Source: Pseudomonas sp. PDM15 (GTDB taxonomy: Bacteria; Pseudomonadota; Gammaproteobacteria; Pseudomonadales; Pseudomonadaceae). From it: a stretch of 64,000 nucleotides of DNA. Positions 19,832 through 28,877 of this stretch are shown in pieces. Each line of letters starts with the position of its first letter. Positions within the stretch are counted from its first letter, which is position 1. The notes below the pieces were generated by a model. That model worked only from the letters and a program-made list of their open reading frames with translations, had not been told where the DNA came from and did not search any database. The position numbers were made by a program, and so were the translations under genes. The stretch is from assembly GCF_014851565.1 (NCBI RefSeq), contig NZ_JACVAA010000004.1:372001-436000 (forward strand), read 5' to 3'.

Positions 19832-20641
19832 TCAGTCGAATGGGCCCTGGGCACAGAAGGCGCCGCCCTGGTACACAGCGGCCGGATCATCCGGCGCCAC
19901 CGGCGGCTGGGCCTCGACCTTGGCGCGGAACACTTCGGAGCTGTCCTTGGGCTGGAAGCCCAGATGGGCGGCCAGGTGGTTGTCCCACCAGACGTCGCGG
20001 TTGGCCGAGGCGCCGTAGACCACGGTGTGGCCGACGTTCGGGGTGAACAGGCAGCGCTCGATCAGCTGGGTGAGGTCGTCGTAGCTGAGCCAGGTGTGCA
20101 TCATTCGGCGATTGGCCGGCTCGGGGAAGGACGAGCCGATACGGATGCTCACGGTCTCGATGCCGTAGCGGTCGTAATAGAAGCTGGCCATGTCTTCGCC
20201 GTAGGACTTGGAGAGGCCGTAATAGCCATCCGGACGGCGCGCGGCAGCGGCGTCGATGTGCTGGTCCTGCTTGTAGAAGCCGATCACGTGGTTGGAGCTG
20301 GCGAAGACTATGCGCTTCACGCCATGCAGGCGCGCCGCTTCGTAGATGTGGAAGGTGCCGGCGATATTGGCGCCGAGAATCTCTTCGAACGGCCGCTCCA
20401 CCGAGACGCCGCCGAAATGCAGGATGGCATCCACGCCCTTGACCAGGGCATGCACGGCAGCCTTGTCGGCCAGATCGCAGGGGATCACTTCTTCGTGGGG
20501 GCCGCTGGCGGGCTCCATCGCGGCGATGTCGGACAGGCGCAGCACTTCTGCATAGGGGCGCAGGCGTTGACGCAGGACTTTGCCGAGACCGCCAGCGGCG
20601 CCGGTGAGCAGCAGGCGAGGCAGGATTGGATGATCGGTCAT
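19832..20641 (-). CDS. udh: Uronate dehydrogenase (NAD-dependent)
   Basis: A 269-residue extended short-chain dehydrogenase. The nucleotide-binding TGAAGGLGKVL lies at residues 13-23, a DLADKAAVH segment near residue 60, SSNHVIGFYK near residue 115 and the catalytic YYGLSK near residue 140. It oxidises D-galacturonate or D-glucuronate to the aldarolactone, the first step of the isomerase-free route. It heads the minus-strand operon udh-lactonase-dctP-dctQ-dctM-EamA and is divergent from the kdgD operon. Confidence 0.9.
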   Translation of the reverse strand: MTDHPILPRLLLTGAAGGLGKVLRQRLRPYAEVLRLSDIAAMEPASGPHEEVIPCDLADKAAVHALVKGVDAILHFGGVSVERPFEEILGANIAGTFHIYEAARLHGVKRIVFASSNHVIGFYKQDQHIDAAAARRPDGYYGLSKSYGEDMASFYYDRYGIETVSIRIGSSFPEPANRRMMHTWLSYDDLTQLIERCLFTPNVGHTVVYGASANRDVWWDNHLAAHLGFQPKDSSEVFRAKVEAQPPVAPDDPAAVYQGGAFCAQGPFD

Positions 20642-20659
20642 GACTTGAATCTCGAGTCG

Positions 20660-20667
20660 TTGTTGTT
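20660..20667 (-). promoter_or_regulatory. Hfq/Crc-type A-rich site in udh leader
   Basis: Minus-strand AACAACAA, a perfect AAnAAnAA word, lies 19-26 bases upstream of the udh start, directly after operator B. Confidence 0.55.
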
Positions 20668-20719
20668 AGTTGTCGTATGACTGGAGGGCGATTTGAGCAG
20701 CACACAATCGCCTTGTCAA
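20668..20719 (-). promoter_or_regulatory. udh promoter with cluster operator B
   Basis: On the minus strand TTGACA (20719-20714), a 17-bp spacer and TCAAAT (20696-20691) form a strong promoter. The operator word AGTTGTCGTATGAC (20668-20681 on the plus strand) lies just downstream of the -10, over the expected start of transcription. Confidence 0.65.
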
Positions 20720-20873
20720 CGTGACTAAAGTAGAAAATGTCGGCGCATTGAGTGCCGGTATGATGCTTTCAGGCCACGTTTTTCCAATGAAACACTGCTT
20801 GCTTGAGCGGTTTGACGAGATCGAGCAGCGAAGGGGCAAAAGACCCTTCAGCGACCGAAGGTGCTTCTCGTGG

Positions 20874-20901
20874 TTGGCAAGCTTGTTAGTTGTACGATAA
20901 C
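20874..20901 (+). promoter_or_regulatory. kdgD promoter with cluster operator C
   Basis: TTGGCA (20874-20879), 16-bp spacer and GATAAC (20896-20901) form a candidate promoter. The operator word AGTTGTACGATAAC (20888-20901) covers the -10, so a bound repressor would block it. kdgD starts 62 bp downstream. Confidence 0.5.
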
Positions 20902-20963
20902 GTATCTCTCAGATCGCCCCAGGCGACTTCTCTCCCCAACGGTTTTATCAGGGTGTTCGAATA

Positions 20964-21875
20964 ATGAATCCACAAGAACTCAAGTCCATCCTCTCGTCCG
21001 GCCTGCTGTCCTTCCCGGTCACCGACTTCGATGCTGCCGGCAATTTCCATCAGGCGGGCTATGTGCGCCGCCTGGAGTGGCTGGCCCCATATGGTGCCTC
21101 CGCCCTGTTCGCCGCCGGCGGTACCGGTGAGTTCTTCTCGCTGGACAGCCGCGAGTACAGCCAGATCATCAAGACTGCCGTGGACACCTGCGAGAAGTCG
21201 GTGCCGATCCTCGCCGGCGTCGGCGGCCCGACCCGCGTCGCCATCCAGATGGCGCAGGAAGCCGAGCGCCTGGGCGCCAAGGGCCTGCTGCTGCTGCCGC
21301 ACTACCTGACCGAGGCCAGCCAGGACGGCGTCGCCGCTCACGTCGAGCAGGTGTGCAAGGCGGTCAACATCGGCGTGGTGGTTTACAACCGCAACGTTTG
21401 CCGCCTGACCCCGACGCTGCTGGAACAACTGGCCGAGCGCTGCCCGAACCTGATCGGCTACAAGGACGGCCTCGGCGACATCGAGCTGATGGTCTCCATC
21501 CGCCGCCGCCTCGGCGAGCGCTTCAGCTACCTCGGCGGCCTGCCGACCGCGGAAGTCTATGCCGCTGCCTACAAGGCCCTGGGCGTACCGGTGTACTCCT
21601 CGGCGGTGTTCAACTTCGTACCGAAGACCGCCATGGACTTCTACCGCGCCATCGCTGCCGACGACCACGTCACCGTGGGCAAGCTGATCGACGACTTCTT
21701 CCTGCCCTACCTGGACATCCGCAACCGCAAGGCCGGCTATGCCGTGAGCATCGTCAAGGCCGGTGCCAAGCTGGCCGGTTACGACGCCGGTCCGGTACGC
21801 GCGCCGCTGACCGACCTGCTGCCCGACGAGGTCGCGAAGCTCGCCGCGCTGATGGACAAACTCGGCCCGCAGTAA
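20964..21875 (+). CDS. kdgD: 5-dehydro-4-deoxyglucarate dehydratase
   Basis: A 303-residue DHDPS-superfamily TIM barrel. [10 protein letters not shown] (residues ~52-61) is the family phosphate-loop equivalent, VPILAGVGG follows, the catalytic tyrosine is in VVVYNRN near residue 140 and the Schiff-base lysine in [10 protein letters not shown] near residue 170. It dehydrates and decarboxylates 5-keto-4-deoxyglucarate to 2-oxoglutarate semialdehyde. It opens the plus-strand operon kdgD-semialdehyde dehydrogenase-gudD-gudP-garD-hydroxyacid dehydrogenase. AGGGTG lies upstream of the ATG. Confidence 0.92.
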   Translation: MNPQELKSILSSGLLSFPVTDFDAAGNFHQAGYVRRLEWLAPYGASALFAAGGTGEFFSLDSREYSQIIKTAVDTCEKSVPILAGVGGPTRVAIQMAQEAERLGAKGLLLLPHYLTEASQDGVAAHVEQVCKAVNIGVVVYNRNVCRLTPTLLEQLAERCPNLIGYKDGLGDIELMVSIRRRLGERFSYLGGLPTAEVYAAAYKALGVPVYSSAVFNFVPKTAMDFYRAIAADDHVTVGKLIDDFFLPYLDIRNRKAGYAVSIVKAGAKLAGYDAGPVRAPLTDLLPDEVAKLAALMDKLGPQ

Positions 21876-21900
21876 GGCTGCGGCCGACAGGAGAATTCCC

Positions 21901-23331
21901 GTGCGTTACGACAACTACATAGGCGGTGAATGGGTCACTGGTGCCGATTACTCGGCCAACATCAACCCGTCCGACCTGAGAGATGCCATCGGCGATTACG
22001 CCCAGGCCGACGCCGCCCAGGTGGCCCAGGCCATCGCCGCGGCGCGTGCCGCGTTCCCGGCCTGGTCGACCTCCGGCATCCAGGCGCGCAGCGATGCGCT
22101 GGACAAGGTCGGGAGCGAGATACTTGCCCGCCGCGAGGAGCTCGGTACCCTGCTGGCGCGCGAGGAGGGCAAGACCCTGCCGGAAGCCATCGGCGAGGTG
22201 AGCCGCGCCGGCAACATCTTCAAGTTCTTCGCTGGCGAGTGCCTGCGCCTGGCCGGTGAAATCGTGCCGTCGGTACGCCCCGGCGTATCGGTGGAAGTCA
22301 CTCGCGAGCCGCTGGGTGTGATCGGCCTGATCACCCCGTGGAACTTCCCCATCGCCATCCCGGCATGGAAGATCGCCCCGGCCCTGGCCTACGGCAACTG
22401 CGTGGTGTTCAAGCCGGCCGACCTCGTGCCCGGCTGCGCCTGGGCCCTGGCCGAGATCATTTCCCGCGCCGGCTTCCCGGCTGGGGTGTTCAACCTGGTG
22501 ATGGGTTCCGGTCGCGTGGTCGGCGAGGCCATGGTGGAAAACGCCGCGATCGACGGCATCAGCTTCACCGGCTCGGTCGGTGTCGGCCGTACCATCGCCG
22601 CCAAGTGCGTGGTCCGTGGCGCCAAGGTGCAGCTGGAGATGGGCGGCAAGAACCCGCAGATCATCCTCGACGACGCCGATCTCAAGGTCGCCGTCGAGCT
22701 GGCCGTGCAGAGCGCCTTCTATTCCACCGGCCAGCGCTGCACCGCGTCCAGCCGCCTGATCGTCACCGCCGGCATCCACGACAAGTTCGTCGAGGCCATG
22801 GCCGAGCGCATGCAGTCGATCAAGGTCGGCCACGCGCTCAAGTCCGGCATCGACGTCGGCCCGGTGGTGTCCCAGGCCCAGCTCGAGCAGGACCTGCGCT
22901 ACATCGGCATCGGCCAGGACGAGGGCGCACGCCTGGTCAGCGGCGGCGGTCTGGTGACCTGCGATACCGAGGGCTACTTCCTGGCGCCGACCCTGTTCGC
23001 CGACAGCTCGGCGGACATGCGCATCAGCCGCGAGGAAATCTTCGGCCCGGTGGCCAACGTGGTGCGCGTGGCGGACTACGAGGCGGCGCTGGCCATGGCC
23101 AACGACACCGAGTTCGGGCTGTCCGCGGGCATCGCCACCACCTCGCTGAAGTACGCCAACCACTTCAAGCGCCACGCCCAGGCCGGCATGGTGATGGTCA
23201 ACCTGCCCACTGCCGGGGTCGACTACCACGTGCCGTTCGGCGGTCGCAAAGGCTCGTCCTACGGCCCGCGCGAGCAGGGTCGCTACGCGTCCGAGTTCTA
23301 CACCACGGTGAAGACCACTTACATCGGTTGA
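21901..23331 (+). CDS. 2-oxoglutarate semialdehyde dehydrogenase
   Basis: A 476-residue aldehyde dehydrogenase. GFTGSVGVG-type NAD loop residues appear as SFTGSVGVGRT, the general base Glu in LEMGGKNP and the catalytic Cys in STGQRCTASS near residue 280. Next to kdgD it should oxidise 2-oxoglutarate semialdehyde to 2-oxoglutarate, the final step into the TCA cycle. The start is GTG at 21901 with AGGAG (21889-21893) seven bases upstream. It is 25 bp after kdgD. Confidence 0.9.
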   Translation: MRYDNYIGGEWVTGADYSANINPSDLRDAIGDYAQADAAQVAQAIAAARAAFPAWSTSGIQARSDALDKVGSEILARREELGTLLAREEGKTLPEAIGEVSRAGNIFKFFAGECLRLAGEIVPSVRPGVSVEVTREPLGVIGLITPWNFPIAIPAWKIAPALAYGNCVVFKPADLVPGCAWALAEIISRAGFPAGVFNLVMGSGRVVGEAMVENAAIDGISFTGSVGVGRTIAAKCVVRGAKVQLEMGGKNPQIILDDADLKVAVELAVQSAFYSTGQRCTASSRLIVTAGIHDKFVEAMAERMQSIKVGHALKSGIDVGPVVSQAQLEQDLRYIGIGQDEGARLVSGGGLVTCDTEGYFLAPTLFADSSADMRISREEIFGPVANVVRVADYEAALAMANDTEFGLSAGIATTSLKYANHFKRHAQAGMVMVNLPTAGVDYHVPFGGRKGSSYGPREQGRYASEFYTTVKTTYIG

Positions 23332-23339
23332 TCCGTCGC

Positions 23340-23369
23340 CCCGGCTGGCCGTGCCTGCGGCCGGCCGGG
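23340..23369 (+). other. Intercistronic hairpin before gudD
   Basis: Bases 23340-23351 pair with 23358-23369, 12 base pairs with one G-U, across a six-base loop. It lies 8 bp after the semialdehyde dehydrogenase stop. There is no U-run. An A-rich Hfq/Crc-type site follows at 23401. Confidence 0.5.
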
Positions 23370-23400
23370 TGTTTACCCCAGCATTGATCCACTCCCGCAC

Positions 23401-23408
23401 AACAATAA
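23401..23408 (+). promoter_or_regulatory. Hfq/Crc-type A-rich site in gudD leader
   Basis: AACAATAA fits AAnAAnAA and lies 12 bases before the gudD start, next to the ribosome-binding sequence AAAGGGAAAGG. Confidence 0.5.
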
Positions 23409-23420
23409 AAGGGAAAGGCA

Positions 23421-24764
23421 ATGAACACAGAATCATCTGCGCGCACCCCGCGCATCGTCGAGCTGCAAGTGGTCCCGGTCGCCGGCCAGGACAGCATGCT
23501 GCTCAACCTCAGCGGCGCCCACGGCCCGTACTTCACCCGCAATATCCTGATTCTCAAGGACGACGCCGGCCGCATCGGCCTGGGCGAAGTGCCTGGCGGC
23601 GAACGCATCCGCCAGACCCTGGAAGACGCCCGCAGCCTGGTGCTCGGTCAGCCGATCGGCAACTACAACGCCGTGCTCAACCAGGTGCGCCAGACCTTCG
23701 CCGAGCGCGATGCCGGCGGCCGCGGCCTGCAGACCTTCGACCTGCGCATCACCATCCACGCGGTGGCGGCGCTGGAGTCGGCGCTGCTCGACCTGCTCGG
23801 CCAGTTCCTCGAAGTGCCGATGGCCGCGGTGCTCGGCGAAGGTCAGCAGCGCGCCGAGGTGGAGATGCTCGGTTACCTGTTCTTCATCGCCGACAAGGGT
23901 TGCACCGACCTCGACTATCGCGACGAGCCGAACGCCGACGATGCCTGGTTCCGCGAACGCAACCGTACGGCGCTGGACGCCGAGTCGATCGTCCGCCAGG
24001 CCGAGGCGGCCCATGCGCGCTATGGCTTCCATGACTTCAAGCTGAAGGGCGGCGTGCTGCCTGGCGAACAGGAAGTCGAGGCGATCCGCGCCCTGGCCGC
24101 CCGCTTCCCGCAGGCGCGCATCACCCTCGACCCCAACGGCGCCTGGTCGCTCAAGCAGGCCGTCGGCCTGTGCCGCGACCTGCATGGCGTGCTGGCCTAT
24201 GCCGAAGACCCGTGCGGCGCCGAGAACGGCTATTCCGGCCGCGAGGTGCTGGCCGAGTTCCGTCGCGCAACCGGGCTGCCCACCGCCACCAACATGATCG
24301 CCACCGACTGGCGGCAGATGGTGCACACGGTGCAGCAGCAGTCGGTGGACATTCCCCTGGCCGACCCGCACTTCTGGACCCTCAGCGGTTCGGTACGGGT
24401 GGCCCAGTTGTGCAACGACTGGGGCCTGACGTGGGGCTCGCACTCCAACAACCACTTCGACATCTCGCTGGCGATGTTCACCCAGGTGGCGGCAGCCGCG
24501 CCGGGGCGCATCACCGCCATCGATACCCACTGGATCTGGCAGGACGGCCAGTACCTGACCCGCGAGCCGCTGCAGATCGTCGGCGGCAAGGTCAAGGTGC
24601 CGACGCGCGCGGGACTGGGCGTGGAACTGGACTGGGATGCCCTGGCGCGTGCCCACGAGCTGTACCAGGCCAAGGGATTGGGCGCGCGTGACGATGCCAT
24701 CGCCATGCAGTACCTGATTCCCGGCTGGAGTTTCGACAACAAGCGCCCGGCCCTGGTGCGCTGA
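23421..24764 (+). CDS. gudD: Glucarate dehydratase
   Basis: A 447-residue enolase-superfamily enzyme of the MR/GlucD group. The KxK-type base appears in [11 protein letters not shown] near residue 205, metal ligands in TLDPNGAWS (about 235), YAEDPCG (about 260) and TNMIATDW (about 290), and the catalytic His in [12 protein letters not shown] near residue 340. It dehydrates glucarate to 5-keto-4-deoxyglucarate. Length equals E. coli GudD. It stands 89 bp after the semialdehyde dehydrogenase, past a hairpin, and 75 bp before gudP. Confidence 0.94.
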   Translation: MNTESSARTPRIVELQVVPVAGQDSMLLNLSGAHGPYFTRNILILKDDAGRIGLGEVPGGERIRQTLEDARSLVLGQPIGNYNAVLNQVRQTFAERDAGGRGLQTFDLRITIHAVAALESALLDLLGQFLEVPMAAVLGEGQQRAEVEMLGYLFFIADKGCTDLDYRDEPNADDAWFRERNRTALDAESIVRQAEAAHARYGFHDFKLKGGVLPGEQEVEAIRALAARFPQARITLDPNGAWSLKQAVGLCRDLHGVLAYAEDPCGAENGYSGREVLAEFRRATGLPTATNMIATDWRQMVHTVQQQSVDIPLADPHFWTLSGSVRVAQLCNDWGLTWGSHSNNHFDISLAMFTQVAAAAPGRITAIDTHWIWQDGQYLTREPLQIVGGKVKVPTRAGLGVELDWDALARAHELYQAKGLGARDDAIAMQYLIPGWSFDNKRPALVR

Positions 24765-24770
24765 GCGCCC

Positions 24771-24796
24771 CGGCGCGCGGCCCGGGCCGCGCGCCG
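24771..24796 (+). other. 26-bp perfect palindrome between gudD and gudP
   Basis: Bases 24771-24783 are the exact inverse complement of 24784-24796, all G and C except none mismatched. It begins six bases after the gudD stop and has no following U-run, so it is a likely 3' protective hairpin or processing barrier inside the operon. Confidence 0.6.
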
Positions 24797-24817
24797 TTAG
24801 CCTGTATTCACCCCGAC

Positions 24818-24825
24818 AAGAACAA
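24818..24825 (+). promoter_or_regulatory. Hfq/Crc-type A-rich site in gudP leader
   Basis: AAGAACAA fits AAnAAnAA and lies 14 bases before the gudP start, followed by the ribosome-binding GTGGGGAAA. Confidence 0.5.
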
Positions 24826-24839
24826 GTGGGGAAACAACC

Positions 24840-26207
24840 ATGCAAGAACTCAAGCAGACCCGCGTGCGTTACCTGATCCTGCTCATGCTGTTCCTGGTGA
24901 CCACGATCAACTACGCCGACCGCGCGACCATTTCCATCGCCGGCTCCAGCATGCAGAAGGACCTCGGCTTCGACGCCGTGACCCTCGGCTACATCTTCTC
25001 CGCCTTCGGCTGGGCCTACGTAATCGGGCAGATCCCGGGCGGCTGGCTGCTCGACCGTTTCGGCTCCAAGCGCGTGTACGCGGCGGGCATCTTCATCTGG
25101 TCGCTGTTCACCATGCTGCAGGGCTTCGTCGGCGTGATGCCGATGGCCTGGGCCGTGGTCACCCTGTTCGTCATGCGCTTCCTGGTCGGCTTCGCCGAGG
25201 CGCCGTCGTTCCCCGGTAACGCGCGAATCGTCGCGGCCTGGTTCCCCACTGCCGAACGCGGCACCGCCTCGGCCATCTTCAACTCGGCGCAGTACTTCGC
25301 CACCGCGCTGTTCGCCCCGCTGATGGGCTGGATCGTCCATGCCTTCGGCTGGGAGCACGTGTTCGTGGTGATGGGCGCGCTGGGCATCGTGTTCTCGATG
25401 ATCTGGATGAAGACCATCTACAACCCCAAGGACCACCCGCGCATCAATGCCGCCGAGCTGGCGCACATCGAGAGCAACGGCGGCCTGGTCGACATGGACC
25501 AGAAGAAGGCCGGCGGCGGCCCCAAGTGGAGCTACATCAAGCAGCTGCTGACCAACCGCATGCTGCTCGGCGTGTACCTGGGCCAGTACTGCATCAACGG
25601 CATCACCTACTTCTTCCTCACCTGGTTCCCGGTGTACCTGGTGCAGGAGCGCGGCATGACCATCCTCAAGGCCGGCTTCGTCGCCTCCCTGCCGGCGATC
25701 TGCGGCTTCATCGGTGGCGTGCTCGGTGGCCTGATCTCCGACTGGCTGCTGCGTCGCGGCCACTCGCTGACCTTCGCCCGCAAGCTGCCGATCGTGGTCG
25801 GCCTGCTGATGTCGACCAGCATGGTGTTCTGCAACTACGTGTCGGCCGAGTGGATGGTGATCGGCTTCATGAGCCTGGCCTTCTTCGGCAAGGGCATCGG
25901 TGCGCTGGGCTGGGCGGTGGTGGCGGACACCTCGCCGAAGCAGATCGCCGGTCTCTCCGGTGGCCTGTTCAACACCTTCGGCAACGTCGCCTCGATCACC
26001 ACGCCGATCGTCATCGGCTACATCATCGCCGCCACCGGCTCGTTCAAGTGGGCCCTGGTTTACGTCGGCGCCAACGCCCTGGTGGCGGTGTTCAGCTACC
26101 TGGTGATCGTCGGCAAGATCCAGCGTGTGGAGCTGGACGATAGTCCGAGCCCGCAGGGCAAGCCCGAACCGGCGCCTGGACAGCCGCAGAAGCTGGCCTC
26201 GGCCTGA
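24840..26207 (+). CDS. gudP: MFS glucarate/galactarate transporter
   Basis: A 455-residue major facilitator of the anion:cation symporter family with 12 predicted helices. [20 protein letters not shown] (residues 23-42) and [13 protein letters not shown] (about 66-78) are hallmark GudP/GarP/ExuT-type sequences. It should import aldarates across the inner membrane, complementing the TRAP system for uronates. It lies between gudD and garD. The C-terminal tail is proline-rich and hydrophilic. Confidence 0.9.
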   Translation: MQELKQTRVRYLILLMLFLVTTINYADRATISIAGSSMQKDLGFDAVTLGYIFSAFGWAYVIGQIPGGWLLDRFGSKRVYAAGIFIWSLFTMLQGFVGVMPMAWAVVTLFVMRFLVGFAEAPSFPGNARIVAAWFPTAERGTASAIFNSAQYFATALFAPLMGWIVHAFGWEHVFVVMGALGIVFSMIWMKTIYNPKDHPRINAAELAHIESNGGLVDMDQKKAGGGPKWSYIKQLLTNRMLLGVYLGQYCINGITYFFLTWFPVYLVQERGMTILKAGFVASLPAICGFIGGVLGGLISDWLLRRGHSLTFARKLPIVVGLLMSTSMVFCNYVSAEWMVIGFMSLAFFGKGIGALGWAVVADTSPKQIAGLSGGLFNTFGNVASITTPIVIGYIIAATGSFKWALVYVGANALVAVFSYLVIVGKIQRVELDDSPSPQGKPEPAPGQPQKLASA

Positions 26208-26227
26208 GTTCGCGAGGAGTACGTAAC

Positions 26228-27784
26228 ATGCAGTTGATTGCCCATCAGGATTCGCCGCGCTACATCCGCCTGCACCCCGCCGACAACGTCGGCGTGGTGG
26301 TCAACGAACAGGGGGTGGCCGCTGGCGGCCGTTTCGACGATGGCCTGGAAGCCGTCGAGGGGATTCCGCAGAGCCACAAGGTGGCCCTGCTTAATCTCGC
26401 CGAGGGTGCCGAGGTGGTGCGCTACGGCGAGGTGATCGGCTACGCCCTGCGGCCTATCGCCGCCGGCACCTGGGTCACCGAGGCGCACCTGCGCATGCCC
26501 GAGCCACCGGCGCTGGACAACCTGCCCAAGGCGACCCTGCCGGTTCCCGCGGTGGAGCCGCTGGAGGGCTACAGCTTCGAGGGCTTCCGCAATCCGGATG
26601 GCACGGTGGGCACGCGCAACATCCTCGGCGTGACCACCACCGTGCAGTGCGTGGTCGGCGTGCTGGATCACTGCGTGGATCGCGTGCGCAAGGAGATCCT
26701 GCCGCGCTACCCGCACGTTGACGACGTGGTCGCCCTGTCGCACAGCTACGGCTGCGGCGTGGCGATCAACGCGCCGGACGCGGTGGTGCCGATCCGTACC
26801 CTGTACAACATCAGCCGCAACCCCAACCTGGGCGGCCAGGCACTGGTGATCGGCCTCGGTTGCGAGAAGCTGCAGGCCAACCAGCTGATGGATGGTGATG
26901 CGCTGACCAATGGCATGGACGAGGAGGAGTGGCTGTTCCGCCTGCAGGATTCCGGCAGCGGATTCACCGGCATGGTCGAGCAGATCATGGTGATGATCGA
27001 GGAGCGCCTGAAGGTGCTCGACCAGCGCCGCCGCGAGACGGTACCGGCCAGCGAACTGGTGGTCGGCATGCAGTGCGGCGGCAGCGACGCCTTTTCCGGC
27101 ATCACCGCCAACCCGGCGCTGGGCGTGGCCGCCGACCTGCTGGTGCGCGCCGGTGCCACCGTGATGTTCTCGGAGAACACCGAGGTGCGCGATGGCATCC
27201 ACCTGCTCACCCCGCGTGCGGCCTCGGTGGAAGTGGCCGATGCGCTGATCCGCGAGATGGACTGGTACGACTCCTACCTGGCCCGCGGCATGGCGGACCG
27301 CAGCGCCAACACCACGCCGGGCAACAAGAAGGGCGGGCTGAACAACATCGTCGAGAAGGCCATGGGCTCGATCGCCAAGTCCGGCTCCAGCGCCATCGCC
27401 GGGGTGGTGTCGCCGGGCGAGCGGATTCGCGGCAAGGGCCTATGGTTCTGCGCCACGCCGGCCAGCGACTTTATCTGCGGCACCCTGCAGATCGCCGCCG
27501 GGATGAACCTGCACATCTTCACCACCGGCCGCGGCACGCCCTACGGCCTGTCCATGGTGCCGGTGATCAAGGTCTCGACCCGCACCCAACTGGCCGAGCG
27601 CTGGCCGGACCTGATCGACGTCGACGCCGGGCAGATCACCTCGGGGCGCATGAGCCTGGAGGAGATGGGCTGGCACATCTTCCAGCTGTACCTGGACGTG
27701 GCCAGCGGCCGGCAGCAGACCTGGGCCGAACGGCATAAGCTGCACAACGACCTGACCCTGTTCAATCCGGCACCGGTGACCTGA
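26228..27784 (+). CDS. garD: Galactarate dehydratase
   Basis: A 518-residue UxaA/GarD-family enzyme. The N-terminal SAF-like domain (residues 1-95) precedes the catalytic part with [29 protein letters not shown] and [18 protein letters not shown]. It converts galactarate to 5-keto-4-deoxyglucarate, so galacturonate-derived acid joins the GudD product. The gene is 20 bp after gudP with GAGGAGTACGTAAC as leader. Length is normal. Confidence 0.93.
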   Translation: MQLIAHQDSPRYIRLHPADNVGVVVNEQGVAAGGRFDDGLEAVEGIPQSHKVALLNLAEGAEVVRYGEVIGYALRPIAAGTWVTEAHLRMPEPPALDNLPKATLPVPAVEPLEGYSFEGFRNPDGTVGTRNILGVTTTVQCVVGVLDHCVDRVRKEILPRYPHVDDVVALSHSYGCGVAINAPDAVVPIRTLYNISRNPNLGGQALVIGLGCEKLQANQLMDGDALTNGMDEEEWLFRLQDSGSGFTGMVEQIMVMIEERLKVLDQRRRETVPASELVVGMQCGGSDAFSGITANPALGVAADLLVRAGATVMFSENTEVRDGIHLLTPRAASVEVADALIREMDWYDSYLARGMADRSANTTPGNKKGGLNNIVEKAMGSIAKSGSSAIAGVVSPGERIRGKGLWFCATPASDFICGTLQIAAGMNLHIFTTGRGTPYGLSMVPVIKVSTRTQLAERWPDLIDVDAGQITSGRMSLEEMGWHIFQLYLDVASGRQQTWAERHKLHNDLTLFNPAPVT

Positions 27785-27802
27785 GTCGACCTGGAGACTG
27801 TG

Positions 27803-28741
27803 ATGAGTACACCCCGCATCCTGCACCTCGGCCCGCTGAGCGAGCGCTTCAACCGCGCCCTGGCCGAGCGCCATGGCGCCGTCGCGTTGTGGCTGCAGGC
27901 CGACCCGCAGGCGTTTCTGCGCGAGCATGGCGGCGAGTTCGAACTGCTGGTGTCGTCGGCGCGTTTCGGTTGCAGCGCCGAGCAGCTGGCCTGTCTGCCG
28001 AACCTGAAGGCGATTTGCAGTTTCGGCGTGGGCTACGACCCCTATCCACTGGACCTGCTGCGCGACCGTGGCATCGCCCTCAGCACCACGCCGGATGTGC
28101 TCAACGACTGCGTGGCCGACCTGGCCCTGGGGCTGATGATCGACAGCGCGCGCCGGCTGGCAGCGGCCGACCGCTTCGTGCGTGCCGGCAGCTGGCTCGG
28201 CAGCAGCTTTCCGCTGACGCGCAAGGTCAGTGGCAAGAAGCTCGGCATCGTCGGCTACGGCCGCATTGGCCAGGCCATCGCCCGGCGCGCCGAGGGCTTT
28301 GCCATGCCGGTGCGTTACCACCAGCGAAAAGAGAATCCGGCCAGTCCGCATGGCTACGAGGCGGACCTGCTGGCGCTGGCGCGCTGGGCGGACTTCCTGG
28401 TGCTGGCCTGTCCGGGTGGTGCGACCACGCACCATCTGATCGGCGCCGAGGTGCTGGCCGCATTGGGACCGCAGGGCATCCTGGTCAACATCGCCCGCGG
28501 CAGCGTGGTCGACCAGACGGCGCTGGTCGAGGCGCTGCTGGCGGGCACGCTCGGCGGCGCCGGGCTGGATGTATTCGAGGCCGAGCCACAGGTGCCCGAG
28601 GCGCTGTTCGCTCTGCCCAATGTGGTGCTGTTGCCGCACGTCGGCAGTGGTACCGAGGAAACCCGTTTGCAGATGGAAGAGCTGGTGCTCGCCAACCTGC
28701 AGGCCTTCATCGACAAGGGGGAGCTGCTGACGCCGCTCTGA
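27803..28741 (+). CDS. D-2-hydroxyacid dehydrogenase (NAD(P)-dependent)
   Basis: A 312-residue reductase of the GhrB/GyaR type. The Rossmann motif GYGRIGQAIA is at about residues 150-159; the catalytic triad reads Arg in NIARGSVVD, Glu in FEAEP and His in LPHVGSG. ATG 27803 follows GGAG by seven bases; the GTG at 27800 is less likely. It closes the kdgD operon, 18 bp after garD, and is followed by a terminator. Its part in hexuronate use is unclear; reduction of glyoxylate, hydroxypyruvate or a keto-aldonate by-product is possible. Confidence 0.82.
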   Translation: MSTPRILHLGPLSERFNRALAERHGAVALWLQADPQAFLREHGGEFELLVSSARFGCSAEQLACLPNLKAICSFGVGYDPYPLDLLRDRGIALSTTPDVLNDCVADLALGLMIDSARRLAAADRFVRAGSWLGSSFPLTRKVSGKKLGIVGYGRIGQAIARRAEGFAMPVRYHQRKENPASPHGYEADLLALARWADFLVLACPGGATTHHLIGAEVLAALGPQGILVNIARGSVVDQTALVEALLAGTLGGAGLDVFEAEPQVPEALFALPNVVLLPHVGSGTEETRLQMEELVLANLQAFIDKGELLTPL

Positions 28742-28848
28742 CCCCGACGAATATGGGGGTTCGCCCCATGGGCGCACCGCCATATCCGGATCGCCGCCAC
28801 AAGCGCCGATCCGGCCTCCCACGAAGTTGTACTGAAATCTTGCAGTAG

Positions 28849-28876
28849 CGGCGCACCACGAGTGCGCCGTTTTTTT
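28849..28876 (+). terminator. Terminator of the kdgD-garD operon
   Basis: CGGCGCAC (28849-28856) pairs with GTGCGCCG (28862-28869), followed by seven T. The upstream spacer 28751-28814 holds further inverted repeats. Confidence 0.85.
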
Positions 28877-28877
28877 G

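Larger units (their letters stand above)
20642..20963. other. 322-bp divergent control region between udh and kdgD
   Basis: No gene was found here. It holds the udh promoter and operator B on the left, operator C with a likely kdgD promoter on the right, and in between a short hairpin (AAGGG at about 20831, paired with CCCTT at about 20845). The middle part from 20720 to 20870 shows nothing else that I can interpret. Confidence 0.7.

Noticed and set aside
21754..23436. 560-residue open frame on the minus strand
   Set aside because: Antisense to the semialdehyde dehydrogenase with intact catalytic residues; shadow.
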